Source of the DNA: CAVQUE01 sp046290435
GTDB lineage: Bacteria > Actinomycetota > Acidimicrobiia > Acidimicrobiales > UBA8592
Assembly: GCA_046290435.1 (NCBI GenBank)
Contig: JBKAGO010000070.1
Coordinates: forward strand, 62,001 to 126,000
DNA: 64,000 nt
Direction of reading: 5' to 3'
Made by a program: the position numbers and the translations under genes. Below the pieces are notes generated by a model, which was given only the letters and a program-made list of their open reading frames with translations, ran no database searches and was not told the DNA's origin. Below, in pieces: positions 26,633 through 34,309 of this stretch; the first letter of the stretch is position 1, and every line of letters starts with the position of its first letter.

Positions 26633-27484
26633 ATGGACGAAGAACCACCCCGCCAGACCGTCGTCGAGGTCAGTGGCCTGACCAAGACCTTCGACAACGG
26701 TCGGGTCCGGGCACTCGACGACGTCAGCTTCAGCGTGCCCCTCGGGCAACTGTTGGTGATCATCGGCCTGTCCGGATCTGGCAAGTCGACGCTGTTGCGG
26801 CACCTCAACGGACTGCACCGTCCAACCGACGGTGCGGTCCGGGTGCTCGGCGTCGATGCCGCCAACGCGAAGGGCCGGGAGTTGCGGGCCCTGCGCCGCG
26901 ACGTCGGTTTCGTGTTCCAGCAGTTCAACATCGTGGGGCGTCTCAGCTGCATCGAGAATGTCCTGTCGGGTGCGCTGGGACGGATCCGTGGACCGCGCTA
27001 CGGCGCCATCACGTATTCGAAGGCTTTGCGCCGTGAGGCGCTGAAGCAGCTGGAGCGCGTCGGTTTGGGCGACCGGGCCTTCCAGCGCACCGACACCTTG
27101 TCGGGCGGCCAGCAGCAGCGTGTGGCGATCGCCCGCACGCTGATGCAGCAGCCCCGCATCGTCCTCGCGGACGAGCCGGTGGCGTCGCTCGACCCGGAGA
27201 TCTCGGGTCAGGTCATGGACGTGTTGTTCCGGTGCTGCGTCGAGGACAACATCACCGTGTTGTGCAGCCTGCACCAGGTCGACCTGGCGCTCGGTTGGGC
27301 CAACCGCCTCATCGGGCTCCAGGACGGTCGGGTCGTGCTCGACTCGCCCGTCGACGACGACCTCGACGAGGAACGGGTGATGGAGGTCTACAAGCGCCTC
27401 GACCCCGACGGGACCAAGGCCGACGAGTATCTCGGCCCGCGTGCGCAAGCCCCGTCGCGGGCCCAGGTGGTGCAGCTCCCATGA
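26633..27484 (+). CDS. phnC: Phosphonate ABC transporter, ATP-binding protein
   Basis: 283 residues; the cytoplasmic ATPase of the PhnCDE importer. Walker A is GLSGSGKST (45-53), the Q-loop FVFQQFN, the signature LSGGQQQR, Walker B IVLADEP and the switch His in SLHQVDLALGWANR, all typical of PhnC. The segment FNIVGRLSCIENVLSGALGR is specific for this subfamily. It begins 31 bases after phnD and its stop overlaps the phnE start (ATGA). The last 20 residues are a nonconserved extension. Confidence 0.95.
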   Translation: MDEEPPRQTVVEVSGLTKTFDNGRVRALDDVSFSVPLGQLLVIIGLSGSGKSTLLRHLNGLHRPTDGAVRVLGVDAANAKGRELRALRRDVGFVFQQFNIVGRLSCIENVLSGALGRIRGPRYGAITYSKALRREALKQLERVGLGDRAFQRTDTLSGGQQQRVAIARTLMQQPRIVLADEPVASLDPEISGQVMDVLFRCCVEDNITVLCSLHQVDLALGWANRLIGLQDGRVVLDSPVDDDLDEERVMEVYKRLDPDGTKADEYLGPRAQAPSRAQVVQLP

Positions 27485-29298
27485 CGATCGCTGCGGATCC
27501 GCCGAGGACGACGAAGGGCGATGTGCCCTCGGCGGATCCGGGGCCACAACGACTCTCGCCGTCTTGGACGCCGCGTCGGGCCACGCTGACCACGATCCTC
27601 TTCGCCTTCCTGGCGATGTGTCTGTGGTCCTTGCAGGACATCGGGGTCAACCCCCTGACACTCTGGACCGAGCGTGAGGACCTGCTGAACCTGTTCGAGC
27701 GGATGTTCCCGGTGACGCTCAACGACGCGGGCACCATCTGGGACGCCACGATCGACACGTTCCTGATGGCGTTCGTGGGAACCTTCCTCGGCGTGGTCCT
27801 GGCGATACCGCTGGCCTTCGCCTCTGCGTCGAACATCGTCCGCAACCCCGTCATCAGGGGGGCGGCGAAGGCGATCATCGTGATCACCCGGGCCATCCCG
27901 GATCTCGTGTTCGCCGCCATCTTCGTGCGGGTGTACTCGATCGGCGTGCTGCCGGGGATCATGGCGCTGGCCATCCACAGCATCGGCATGCTCGGCAAGC
28001 TCTTCGCCGACACGATCGAACAGATCGATCCTCGCCAACGCGAGGGTGTCGTCGCCACCGGGGCGGGACGCTTCCAGGAGCTGGCCACCGGCGTGTTGCC
28101 GCAGATCATCCCGTCGTTCATCGCCGTGGCGCTGTACCGCCTCGACATCAACTTCCGGTCGGCGACGCTGTTGGGCCTCGTCGGCGCCGGCGGCATCGGC
28201 CTCTGGATACGGGCCTCTCAAGGCAGCCTCGACTATCCGCAGTTGCTGGGCATCACGCTGGTGCTCATGGCGCTGATCGTGCTGGTCGAGCTGGTCTCGA
28301 CAAACGTTCGCGGACTGATCCTCGGCCACGCGGGCATCGGCAACAAGGCCGACAAGGCGTTCATCGAGCACGGCGCCGCTCCTGTCGGCGTTGCGCCCAT
28401 CGCCGATGTCGCCCGCGGCTTCGACCACGGAGGCACCCGGGTGGAGGTGCCCGGCCCGACGCCCCTTTCGTCGGTGGACGAGCTGGACGTGCCGCCACCG
28501 CCGTTGGTGCCGGCCGGCGAACTCCGCCCGCCATGGACGCTCGAACGCATCGTCATGTGGAGCCTCGGCGGCGTCACGCTGCTCACGCTCGTGCTCGCGT
28601 TCACCGTCACCGAGATGTCCCTGGCCGACTTCATCTTCGGCCTGCCGGAGGTGCCCCAGACGATGCAACGGCTCGTGCCGACGTCGATGGACTGGTGGCA
28701 GAGCCAGTACGCCGATCAGATCATCGAGACGGTCGCCATGGGCTTCGCCGCAACGGGGTTGGCGCTGTTCTTCGGACTGCCGACGGCGTACCTCGCCGCA
28801 CGCAACGTCGCCCCGGCCCGGTGGATCTACGGCACCGCTCGCGGCTTCATCCTGCTGGTCCGGGCCCTGCCGGATCTGGTGATCGCCGTGATCTTCGTGG
28901 CCGCCCTGGGACTGGGCCCCAAGCCGGGCGTGCTCGCCCTGGCGATCGGTTTGTACGGCTTCGCCACGAAGCTGTTTGCCGATGCGATCGAGGAGGCGTC
29001 CGAGGGCCCCCGCGATGGCATCCGGGCCACGGGCGCCACCCGCACCCAGGAGGCCTTCAGCGGGGTGACGCCGCAGGTGCTGCCCTCGCTGCTGGGCAAC
29101 TCGCTCTACCTGCTCGACGTGTCGATCCGGTCCTCGGCGGTCCTGGGCATCGTCGGTGCCGGTGGGATCGGGTTCACCCTGGTGCAGGCGATCCGGCTGC
29201 TGGAGTGGGAGACCGTCGGTGGCCTGATGATCATCGTCTTCGTGATCGTCTACGCCATCGAACTCCTGGCAACCTGGGTCCGCAAACAGGTGATCTGA
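27481..29298 (+). CDS. phnE: Phosphonate ABC transporter permease, two-domain fusion
   Basis: 605 residues made of two complete PhnE-type permease domains in one chain: residues about 35-300 and 345-605. Each has its own EAA-like loop, with ATGAGRFQELATGVLPQIIPSF in the first and ATGATRTQEAFSGVTPQVLPSL in the second, and the GLVGAGGIG / GIVGAGGIGF motif. A polar linker of about 60 residues (AHVARGFDHGG-like, Pro-rich) joins them. Most bacteria use one PhnE as a homodimer or two separate genes. The ATG overlaps the phnC stop. Confidence 0.93.
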   Translation: MTIAADPPRTTKGDVPSADPGPQRLSPSWTPRRATLTTILFAFLAMCLWSLQDIGVNPLTLWTEREDLLNLFERMFPVTLNDAGTIWDATIDTFLMAFVGTFLGVVLAIPLAFASASNIVRNPVIRGAAKAIIVITRAIPDLVFAAIFVRVYSIGVLPGIMALAIHSIGMLGKLFADTIEQIDPRQREGVVATGAGRFQELATGVLPQIIPSFIAVALYRLDINFRSATLLGLVGAGGIGLWIRASQGSLDYPQLLGITLVLMALIVLVELVSTNVRGLILGHAGIGNKADKAFIEHGAAPVGVAPIADVARGFDHGGTRVEVPGPTPLSSVDELDVPPPPLVPAGELRPPWTLERIVMWSLGGVTLLTLVLAFTVTEMSLADFIFGLPEVPQTMQRLVPTSMDWWQSQYADQIIETVAMGFAATGLALFFGLPTAYLAARNVAPARWIYGTARGFILLVRALPDLVIAVIFVAALGLGPKPGVLALAIGLYGFATKLFADAIEEASEGPRDGIRATGATRTQEAFSGVTPQVLPSLLGNSLYLLDVSIRSSAVLGIVGAGGIGFTLVQAIRLLEWETVGGLMIIVFVIVYAIELLATWVRKQVI

Positions 29299-29314
29299 GG
29301 GCTGGGGTCAGTTC

Positions 29315-29401
29315 GGGGTCAAGTCGTACTTTCAACCAACTCTTCGCATGTGAGCACCCGGCTCGACGGCCCGGAGTTGGTTGAAAGTACGACTTGACCC
29401 C
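29315..29401. repeat. Hairpin element (28-bp perfect inverted repeats), copy 1
   Basis: Arms at 29315-29342 and 29374-29401 are perfect 28-bp inverted repeats beginning GGGGTCAAGTCG and ending CGACTTGACCCC, with a 31-base loop. It lies between the convergent phnE and inositol-monophosphatase genes and may also serve as a bidirectional terminator. It looks like a nonautonomous mobile element. Confidence 0.85.
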
Positions 29402-29417
29402 AGCGGTTCCGTGGGGT

Positions 29418-30209
29418 TCAGCCCTGCACGAGGTCTGCGATCTCGGCGGCGAGGTCGGGGGTGGCGGCGGCGATGCCGCTCCAGCGGCCGGCGATGTCGG
29501 TCGTGAACTCCACGGGACGCCCGTAGGCGTCGATCACGGCGCCGCCGGCGGCTTCGACCAGCACCACTGCGGCGGCGAGGTCGACGATGCGGTGGGTGTC
29601 GCTGCCCGGGTCGCAGAAGGCGTCGAGGGCGCCGTCGGCGACCCAGGCGCACTCGAGTGACGTCGACCCCAGCACCCGCACGCGGTCGGCGCTGCGGCTG
29701 ATGGCCAGGAAGCTCTCGGGGTCGGCCTTGGGGCGGATCATCGACACCAGGGCACCGTCGAGCGAACGGCGTCCGCTGGTGCGCCGGCGCGACGGAACAT
29801 CGCGGTCGGCGGTCCAGGTCTCGCCGGTGTGGAACCAGCGGGTGAGCGCCTGGGTGAACCGGCCATCGATGGCGATGGCCGCGGTGAAGGCGCTGATCGG
29901 CAGCCCGGTGACCGCGTTGCCGGTGCCGTCGACGGGATCGATGGCGACGGTGATGTCCGCGCCACGGTCGAGGTATCCCGCTTCCTCGCTCACGACGTTG
30001 ACGTCGTGGCGATCGAGCGCGTCGAGGACGGCACGTTCGACGAGCTCGTCCATACGGCTGGTGGGGGTGCCGTCCGCGCCGAGCGCGACGTGCTCGGAGA
30101 GCGCCCGGCGGTCGTGGGCGCGCAATGCCGCGCCCCACGCCGAAATGGCCGCATCGGCGGCATCGGTCAATGCAGGATGCACCGCGACCGCGGTGTCGAT
30201 GGTTGTCAT
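29418..30209 (-). CDS. Inositol monophosphatase-family phosphatase
   Basis: 263 residues. The lithium-sensitive phosphatase family motifs are present: VVSEEAGY with the metal Glu, IDPVDGTGNAVTGLPISAF for Mg binding, and a C-terminal AAVVLVEAAGGAVIDAYG in place of the usual WDxAAGxLIVxEAGG. The metal-binding Asp of that last motif appears as DLAAA. Substrates of the family include inositol phosphates, fructose bisphosphate and PAP. Because it follows phnM in the C-P lyase region, a sugar phosphate from phosphonate breakdown is a reasonable guess. ATG 30209. A hairpin element stands on each side. Confidence 0.85.
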   Translation of the reverse strand: MTTIDTAVAVHPALTDAADAAISAWGAALRAHDRRALSEHVALGADGTPTSRMDELVERAVLDALDRHDVNVVSEEAGYLDRGADITVAIDPVDGTGNAVTGLPISAFTAAIAIDGRFTQALTRWFHTGETWTADRDVPSRRRTSGRRSLDGALVSMIRPKADPESFLAISRSADRVRVLGSTSLECAWVADGALDAFCDPGSDTHRIVDLAAAVVLVEAAGGAVIDAYGRPVEFTTDIAGRWSGIAAATPDLAAEIADLVQG

Positions 30210-30285
30210 TGCTGTGTCTCCTGTTCGGCGGCGGTGCGCCCGTGAACCGCTGGGGTCTGTGAACCGCTGGGGTCTGTGAACCGCT

Positions 30286-30416
30286 GGGGTCAAGTCGTAC
30301 TTTCAACCAACTCCGAGCAAGCCGCCCGGGCAAAAGAGCGCCGAGTTGGTTGAAGGTTCGCATGCGAGCCGCCCGGGCAAAAGGCGCCGAGTTGGTTGAA
30401 AGTACGACTTGACCCC
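30286..30416. repeat. Hairpin element (28-bp perfect inverted repeats), copy 2
   Basis: The same 28-bp arms as copy 1 at 30286-30313 and 30389-30416. The inner part has a partial duplication: GCCGCCCGGGCAAAAG and GAGTTGGTTGAA each occur twice. Just beside it, CTGTGAACCGCTGGGGT is repeated about three times (30237-30290). It lies between phnM and the IMPase gene. Confidence 0.85.
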
Positions 30417-30439
30417 GGTGGGTGGGGTGGGTGGGGTAC

Positions 30440-31624
30440 TCAGCTCCGGGCGGCGGTGACGTCGACGACGACGGGCCAGCGGTGGCGGTCGTCGACCAGG
30501 ACCAGGTCGGCGCGGGCGCCGGGCTCGATGCGGCCCCGGTCGTCGCAGCCGGTCATGGTGGCAGGGCCGGAGGTCACCAGGGCGATGGCCTCGCCGAGGG
30601 TGCAGACGTCCTCGGCGGCCAGTGCGAACGCTGCTGCCAGCATGGTCGTCGGCAGATAGTCCGATGCGAGGGCGTCGCACAGGCCGTGGTGGACCAGCTC
30701 CCGGGCCGACACGTTGCCCGAGTGCGACACGCCGCGCAGCGCGTTGGGTGCGCCCATGACGATGCGCATGCCCAGCGCGCGGGCGTGCCTGGCCGATTCG
30801 ATCGCGACCGGGAACTCGGCGATGGATGCGCCGGCCTTGGCGGCGATCTCGATCGCCTCGACCGAGTCCGGGTCGTGCGCCAGCAGGCTGATGCGCCCGG
30901 CGTCGGCCAGGTCGCCGACGGCTGCGAGGTTGCGGTCGCGGATCGGCTTGGCCTCGGCGGCCTCGGCCATGACCCGGCGCACGTGCTCGGCGGCGTCGAC
31001 GCCGCGCTGCTCGCGCTCGATCATCGCGGCGTAGGCGTCGACGTCGCGGTACTGGCCCTGGCCGGGGGTGTGGTCCTCGAACGAGACGATCGGTGGGGCG
31101 GCGGGCAGATGCGGTGTGGCTGCCTCGACCTGGGTCTGCAGCGCGGCGAAGGCGGTCGGGTCGAGTGCCTCGAACCGGAACAGGATGGAGTGGTCGATCA
31201 GGCGGGCGTCGTCGCGCTGGTGGTCGACGATGACTCCGCACATCTCGATGGCCTGGCTGACCGAGCGGCCGATAGCTGCCTTGTCCTGGAAGCCGACGCC
31301 GTGGAAGACAGTCGTGATTCCGGCGGCGCGGACGCGGCCCTCGAACGATGCCATCGCGAAGTCCATCGGGAAGCGGACTGTCGAGCGCGGCGACACCTCC
31401 TTCTCGAGGCCGTCGCTGTGACAGTCGACGAGGCCAGGCACCAGGAGGAGCCCGCGGCCGTCGACGGCGTCGGGCGGTGCGGCGCCGCCGGCGCGCACGT
31501 CGGTGATCACGCCGGCCTCGACCACCACGGTCGCTGCGTCGACGATCCCATCGGGGGTGACGGCGCGGACATCACGCCAGGAAGCGCTGCGCCAGGAATC
31601 ACTGCGGTCGGCACGGGAGCTCAT
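30440..31624 (-). CDS. phnM: Alpha-D-ribose 1-methylphosphonate 5-triphosphate diphosphatase
   Basis: 394 residues. PhnM removes pyrophosphate from the ribosyl-phosphonate 5-triphosphate made by PhnGHIL to give the substrate of the C-P lyase. It is an amidohydrolase-fold zinc enzyme: GLVDCHSDGLEKEVSPR carries the first ligands, HDPDS and EFPVAIESARHARALGMRIVMGAPN the later ones, followed by ALASDYLPTTML. It is the more canonical of two PhnM copies here (the other is at 38093). ATG 31624 overlaps the phnL stop (ATGA). Confidence 0.95.
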   Translation of the reverse strand: MSSRADRSDSWRSASWRDVRAVTPDGIVDAATVVVEAGVITDVRAGGAAPPDAVDGRGLLLVPGLVDCHSDGLEKEVSPRSTVRFPMDFAMASFEGRVRAAGITTVFHGVGFQDKAAIGRSVSQAIEMCGVIVDHQRDDARLIDHSILFRFEALDPTAFAALQTQVEAATPHLPAAPPIVSFEDHTPGQGQYRDVDAYAAMIEREQRGVDAAEHVRRVMAEAAEAKPIRDRNLAAVGDLADAGRISLLAHDPDSVEAIEIAAKAGASIAEFPVAIESARHARALGMRIVMGAPNALRGVSHSGNVSARELVHHGLCDALASDYLPTTMLAAAFALAAEDVCTLGEAIALVTSGPATMTGCDDRGRIEPGARADLVLVDDRHRWPVVVDVTAARS

Positions 31625-32412
31625 CGGGGGCCACCTTCGGAGACGGGGAGGGTTCTGGTGTCGGTGACGACCCGGCCGTCGGCCAGGTCGACGATGCGGT
31701 CGGCGAGACGCTGCATCGCATCGAGGTCGTGGAACACCGACAGGACCGACGCCCCGGACCCGGTGAGGTCGGCGATGACGTCGAGCACTGCGGCGCGGTT
31801 GGCGGGGTCGAGCGCGGAGACGGGCTCGTCGAGCAGGAGCAGCCGGGGCGGGACGACGATGCCCGACGCCAGGTTGACGCGCTGCTTCTCGCCGCCCGAC
31901 AGCAGCGTCGGGTACGTCTGCCAGAGCTCCTCGCCGATCGCCAGGCGGCGCAGCACCGAGGCGGCGGCGTCGCGGGCCGCGTCGGCGGCGAGGCCCATCC
32001 GGACGGCGGATCGGCTGACGACGTCGAGCACGCCACGCCGGGGTTCGGCGCGCAGGAACTGCGAGACGTAGCCGATCTCGCGCGAGCGCAGGTCGGCGAC
32101 CTCGTGGTCGGCCAAGCGGACGAGGTCGACGGTGGTGCCGTCGGCGCAGCGGTAGGTGATGCTGCCGGCGTCGGCCAGGTAGGTGCGGTGCACGCACTTG
32201 AGCAGCGACGACTTGCCTGCACCCGAGGTGCCGGCGAGCGCCACGTGTTCGCCCTCGGCGACGTCGAGGTCGACACCACGCAAGCCGATGATCTCGCGGC
32301 CGTCGACCTCGTGGAGGACGAAACGCTTCTCGAGCCCGCGTATGGACAGCAGGGGGGCGTCGCCCGTTTCGGTTCGGATCATGGGTGTGTCGTCGGTGAT
32401 CGTCATGGTCAT
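31621..32412 (-). CDS. phnL: C-P lyase system ABC-type protein PhnL
   Basis: 263 residues. Despite its ABC ATPase form, PhnL is part of the enzyme system and, with PhnG, H and I, transfers the phosphonate to ribose. Walker A is AGTSGAGKSSLLKC, the signature LLSGGEKQRVNLA, and Walker B RLLLLDEPVSALDP. YLADAGSI and IGYVSQFLR are typical of PhnL. ATG 32412 (a second ATG follows two codons later) overlaps the phnK stop. No membrane partner is encoded next to it, in line with its nontransport role. Confidence 0.95.
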   Translation of the reverse strand: MTMTITDDTPMIRTETGDAPLLSIRGLEKRFVLHEVDGREIIGLRGVDLDVAEGEHVALAGTSGAGKSSLLKCVHRTYLADAGSITYRCADGTTVDLVRLADHEVADLRSREIGYVSQFLRAEPRRGVLDVVSRSAVRMGLAADAARDAAASVLRRLAIGEELWQTYPTLLSGGEKQRVNLASGIVVPPRLLLLDEPVSALDPANRAAVLDVIADLTGSGASVLSVFHDLDAMQRLADRIVDLADGRVVTDTRTLPVSEGGPR

Positions 32413-33365
32413 CCTCGTGCCGCCCCGACGAGTCGCTGGCTGTAGGGGTGTTGGGGGTCCTCGAGCAGCTGGTCGGTCAGGCCCGCCTCCACGACTCGGC
32501 CGTGGTGCATGACCAGGCAGCGCCGGGTGAGCATCTCGATGACGGAGAAGTCGTGGCTGACCACGACGGCTGCGACGCCGGTCTCCTCGAGGAGGTCCCG
32601 GATCAGATCGAGGACGCCGGCAGCGACCGAGGCGTCGAGCCCGGTTGTCGGCTCGTCCAGCAGCACGACGCTCGGGTCGTTGGCCAGGGCCTTGGCCAGC
32701 TGCACCCGCTGGCGCATCCCGCCGGAGTAGGTGGCGACGATGTCGTCCATGCGGTCGAGCGGGATCTCGGTGCGGCCCAGCAGATAGCCGGCCCGCTCGC
32801 GGATGGCTGCGAAGTTGCGCCACCCGGCGGCGGTCAGACGGTCGGCGATGTTGCCGCCGGCGGTGACGTGGAGGTCGAGCCCCTCGGAGGGGTCCTGGTA
32901 GACCACGGCGAGCTCGGCGATGCGCAGGGCTCGCCGGGCGGCGTCGTCGAGGGTGAGGATGTCGGTGACGCCGTCGTCGACCGAACGCAGGTGCACGGCA
33001 CCGGTGGTGGCGGCGATGTCGCCGGCGATGGCGCGCATCACCGTCGACTTCCCCGACCCCGACTCGCCGATGACCCCGAGCGCCTCGCCGGGGGCGACGT
33101 CGAAGCCGACGTCCCAGCAGCCCACGACCGCGCCGGTCAGGGGGCTGACCGTGCGGCCGAACTCCGGTCCGGTACCGGTGACCGCTTCGGCGCCGCCGGG
33201 TCCGTAGATGTGGCCGAGCCCGCGCACCCGAAGGGCCCAGCCCTCCATGGCACCTTCGGCCTCGGTGATGCCGTCGGTCTCCATGACGTTGTCCGTCTCC
33301 ATGACCTTGTCCGTGTGCATGGCGCTGTCGGTCTCCATGACGTTGTCGGTGTGCATCGTGCTCAC
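32409..33365 (-). CDS. phnK: C-P lyase system ABC-type protein PhnK with repeat N-terminus
   Basis: 318 residues. PhnK docks on the PhnGHIJ core and uses ATP to open it. Walker A is GESGSGKSTVMRA, the signature YSGGMRQRVQLAKAL, and Walker B VVLLDEPTTGLD; the end LLEDPQHPYSQRLVGA is typical. GTG 33365 overlaps the phnJ stop (GTGA). The first 35 codons are unusual: five hexapeptide units M-(H/E)-T-D-x-x with an ATG in each, so several starts are possible. Canonical PhnK begins near residue 40. A segment of about 25 residues near 55-75 (GPGGAEAVTGTGPEFG) is also an insertion. Confidence 0.94.
   Translation of the reverse strand: MSTMHTDNVMETDSAMHTDKVMETDNVMETDGITEAEGAMEGWALRVRGLGHIYGPGGAEAVTGTGPEFGRTVSPLTGAVVGCWDVGFDVAPGEALGVIGESGSGKSTVMRAIAGDIAATTGAVHLRSVDDGVTDILTLDDAARRALRIAELAVVYQDPSEGLDLHVTAGGNIADRLTAAGWRNFAAIRERAGYLLGRTEIPLDRMDDIVATYSGGMRQRVQLAKALANDPSVVLLDEPTTGLDASVAAGVLDLIRDLLEETGVAAVVVSHDFSVIEMLTRRCLVMHHGRVVEAGLTDQLLEDPQHPYSQRLVGAARG
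33272..33357 (-). repeat. 18-bp tandem repeat at the start of phnK (about 5 units)
   Basis: Imperfect 18-bp units of the type GTCATGGAGACCGACAAC encode MHTDNV, METDSA, MHTDKV, METDNV and METDGI in frame. Each unit carries its own ATG. Confidence 0.85.
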
Positions 33366-34309
33366 CAGTCCTCTCCGTCGTCGGACGTGCCGATGTCGAC
33401 GGCGGATTCGTCGAGCAGGCCGTGCGCGACGCGTTGGCGCACGCACCAGTCGGTGTCGCTGCAGACCCACGTCGACGGGCCGTCCTGGGCGGGGAGCTCC
33501 ACCAGGTAGGCCTGGAGCTCGCCGCCGGGGCGGACGAGCCCGCACCGGCACGGAGCCTGGACCTCTTCGACCTCGAAGGCGACGTCGTCGAAGGTCAGGG
33601 GCTCGACGTCGGTGTGCGGCGGGATGGCGTAGATGCGCTTCTCCCGCCCGGCGCCGAACAGCGACAGGAACTCGGCCTGGTGCAGCGCCGGCACGTCCCA
33701 CCGGGGGATGGGCGTCGTCGCGATCACGTAGCGACCACCGACGAGGCACGGGTAGCCGGTCGTGCGGGTGATGACGCCGTTGCGGACGAGGTCCTCGTAG
33801 AGGCTGACCCACATCCGGGCGTAGTCGCCCTCGGCGTGCATTCGGCGCAGACGTTGCATGTCGCGCTCGACGCCGCGCAGCGGCTCGGGCACCGGAACCT
33901 GGAGCACCAGGATCTGGTCGGGGCCGAGCGTGTCCTCGGGGACCCGATGGCGGGTCTGGATGACGCCGGCGTCGCGGGCGTCGGTGGTGGTGGCCACGCC
34001 CTCGGCGCTGCGGACCAAGCGCCGGAGGTTGGCGGCGTTGACGCCGGCGTCCTCGCCCTGGTCGTAGACCTTGACGACGTCGTCGGGTCCGACGACCGCG
34101 AGGGTGATCTGGAGCCCGCCCGAACCCCAGCCCCTCGCGACCGGCATCTCACGCGACCCGAAGGGCACCTGATAGCCGGGGACGGCGACGGCCGTCAGGA
34201 CGGCTCGTCTGATCTCTCGTTTGGCGTACTCGTCGAGGACGGTGACGCGCTCGGGTCCGCCGTCGGCGGTGCCGGTCGGGGCGGCGGCGAGCTCGGTGAT
34301 CGCGCTCAT
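33362..34309 (-). CDS. phnJ: C-P lyase catalytic subunit PhnJ
   Basis: 315 residues. PhnJ is the radical-SAM-type enzyme that breaks the C-P bond of ribosyl-phosphonate, giving a hydrocarbon (methane from methylphosphonate) and 5-phosphoribosyl 1,2-cyclic phosphate. Conserved segments are VPGYQVPFGSREMPVARGWGSGG, which carries the glycyl-radical region, and TRTTGYPCLVGGRYVIATTPIP. The Fe-S cysteines are CRC and CSDTDWC. Spacing is C-x1-C-x26-C-x5-C, whereas E. coli is reported as C-x2-C-x21-C-x5-C. ATG 34309 overlaps the phnI stop (ATGA). Confidence 0.95.
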   Translation of the reverse strand: MSAITELAAAPTGTADGGPERVTVLDEYAKREIRRAVLTAVAVPGYQVPFGSREMPVARGWGSGGLQITLAVVGPDDVVKVYDQGEDAGVNAANLRRLVRSAEGVATTTDARDAGVIQTRHRVPEDTLGPDQILVLQVPVPEPLRGVERDMQRLRRMHAEGDYARMWVSLYEDLVRNGVITRTTGYPCLVGGRYVIATTPIPRWDVPALHQAEFLSLFGAGREKRIYAIPPHTDVEPLTFDDVAFEVEEVQAPCRCGLVRPGGELQAYLVELPAQDGPSTWVCSDTDWCVRQRVAHGLLDESAVDIGTSDDGEDW

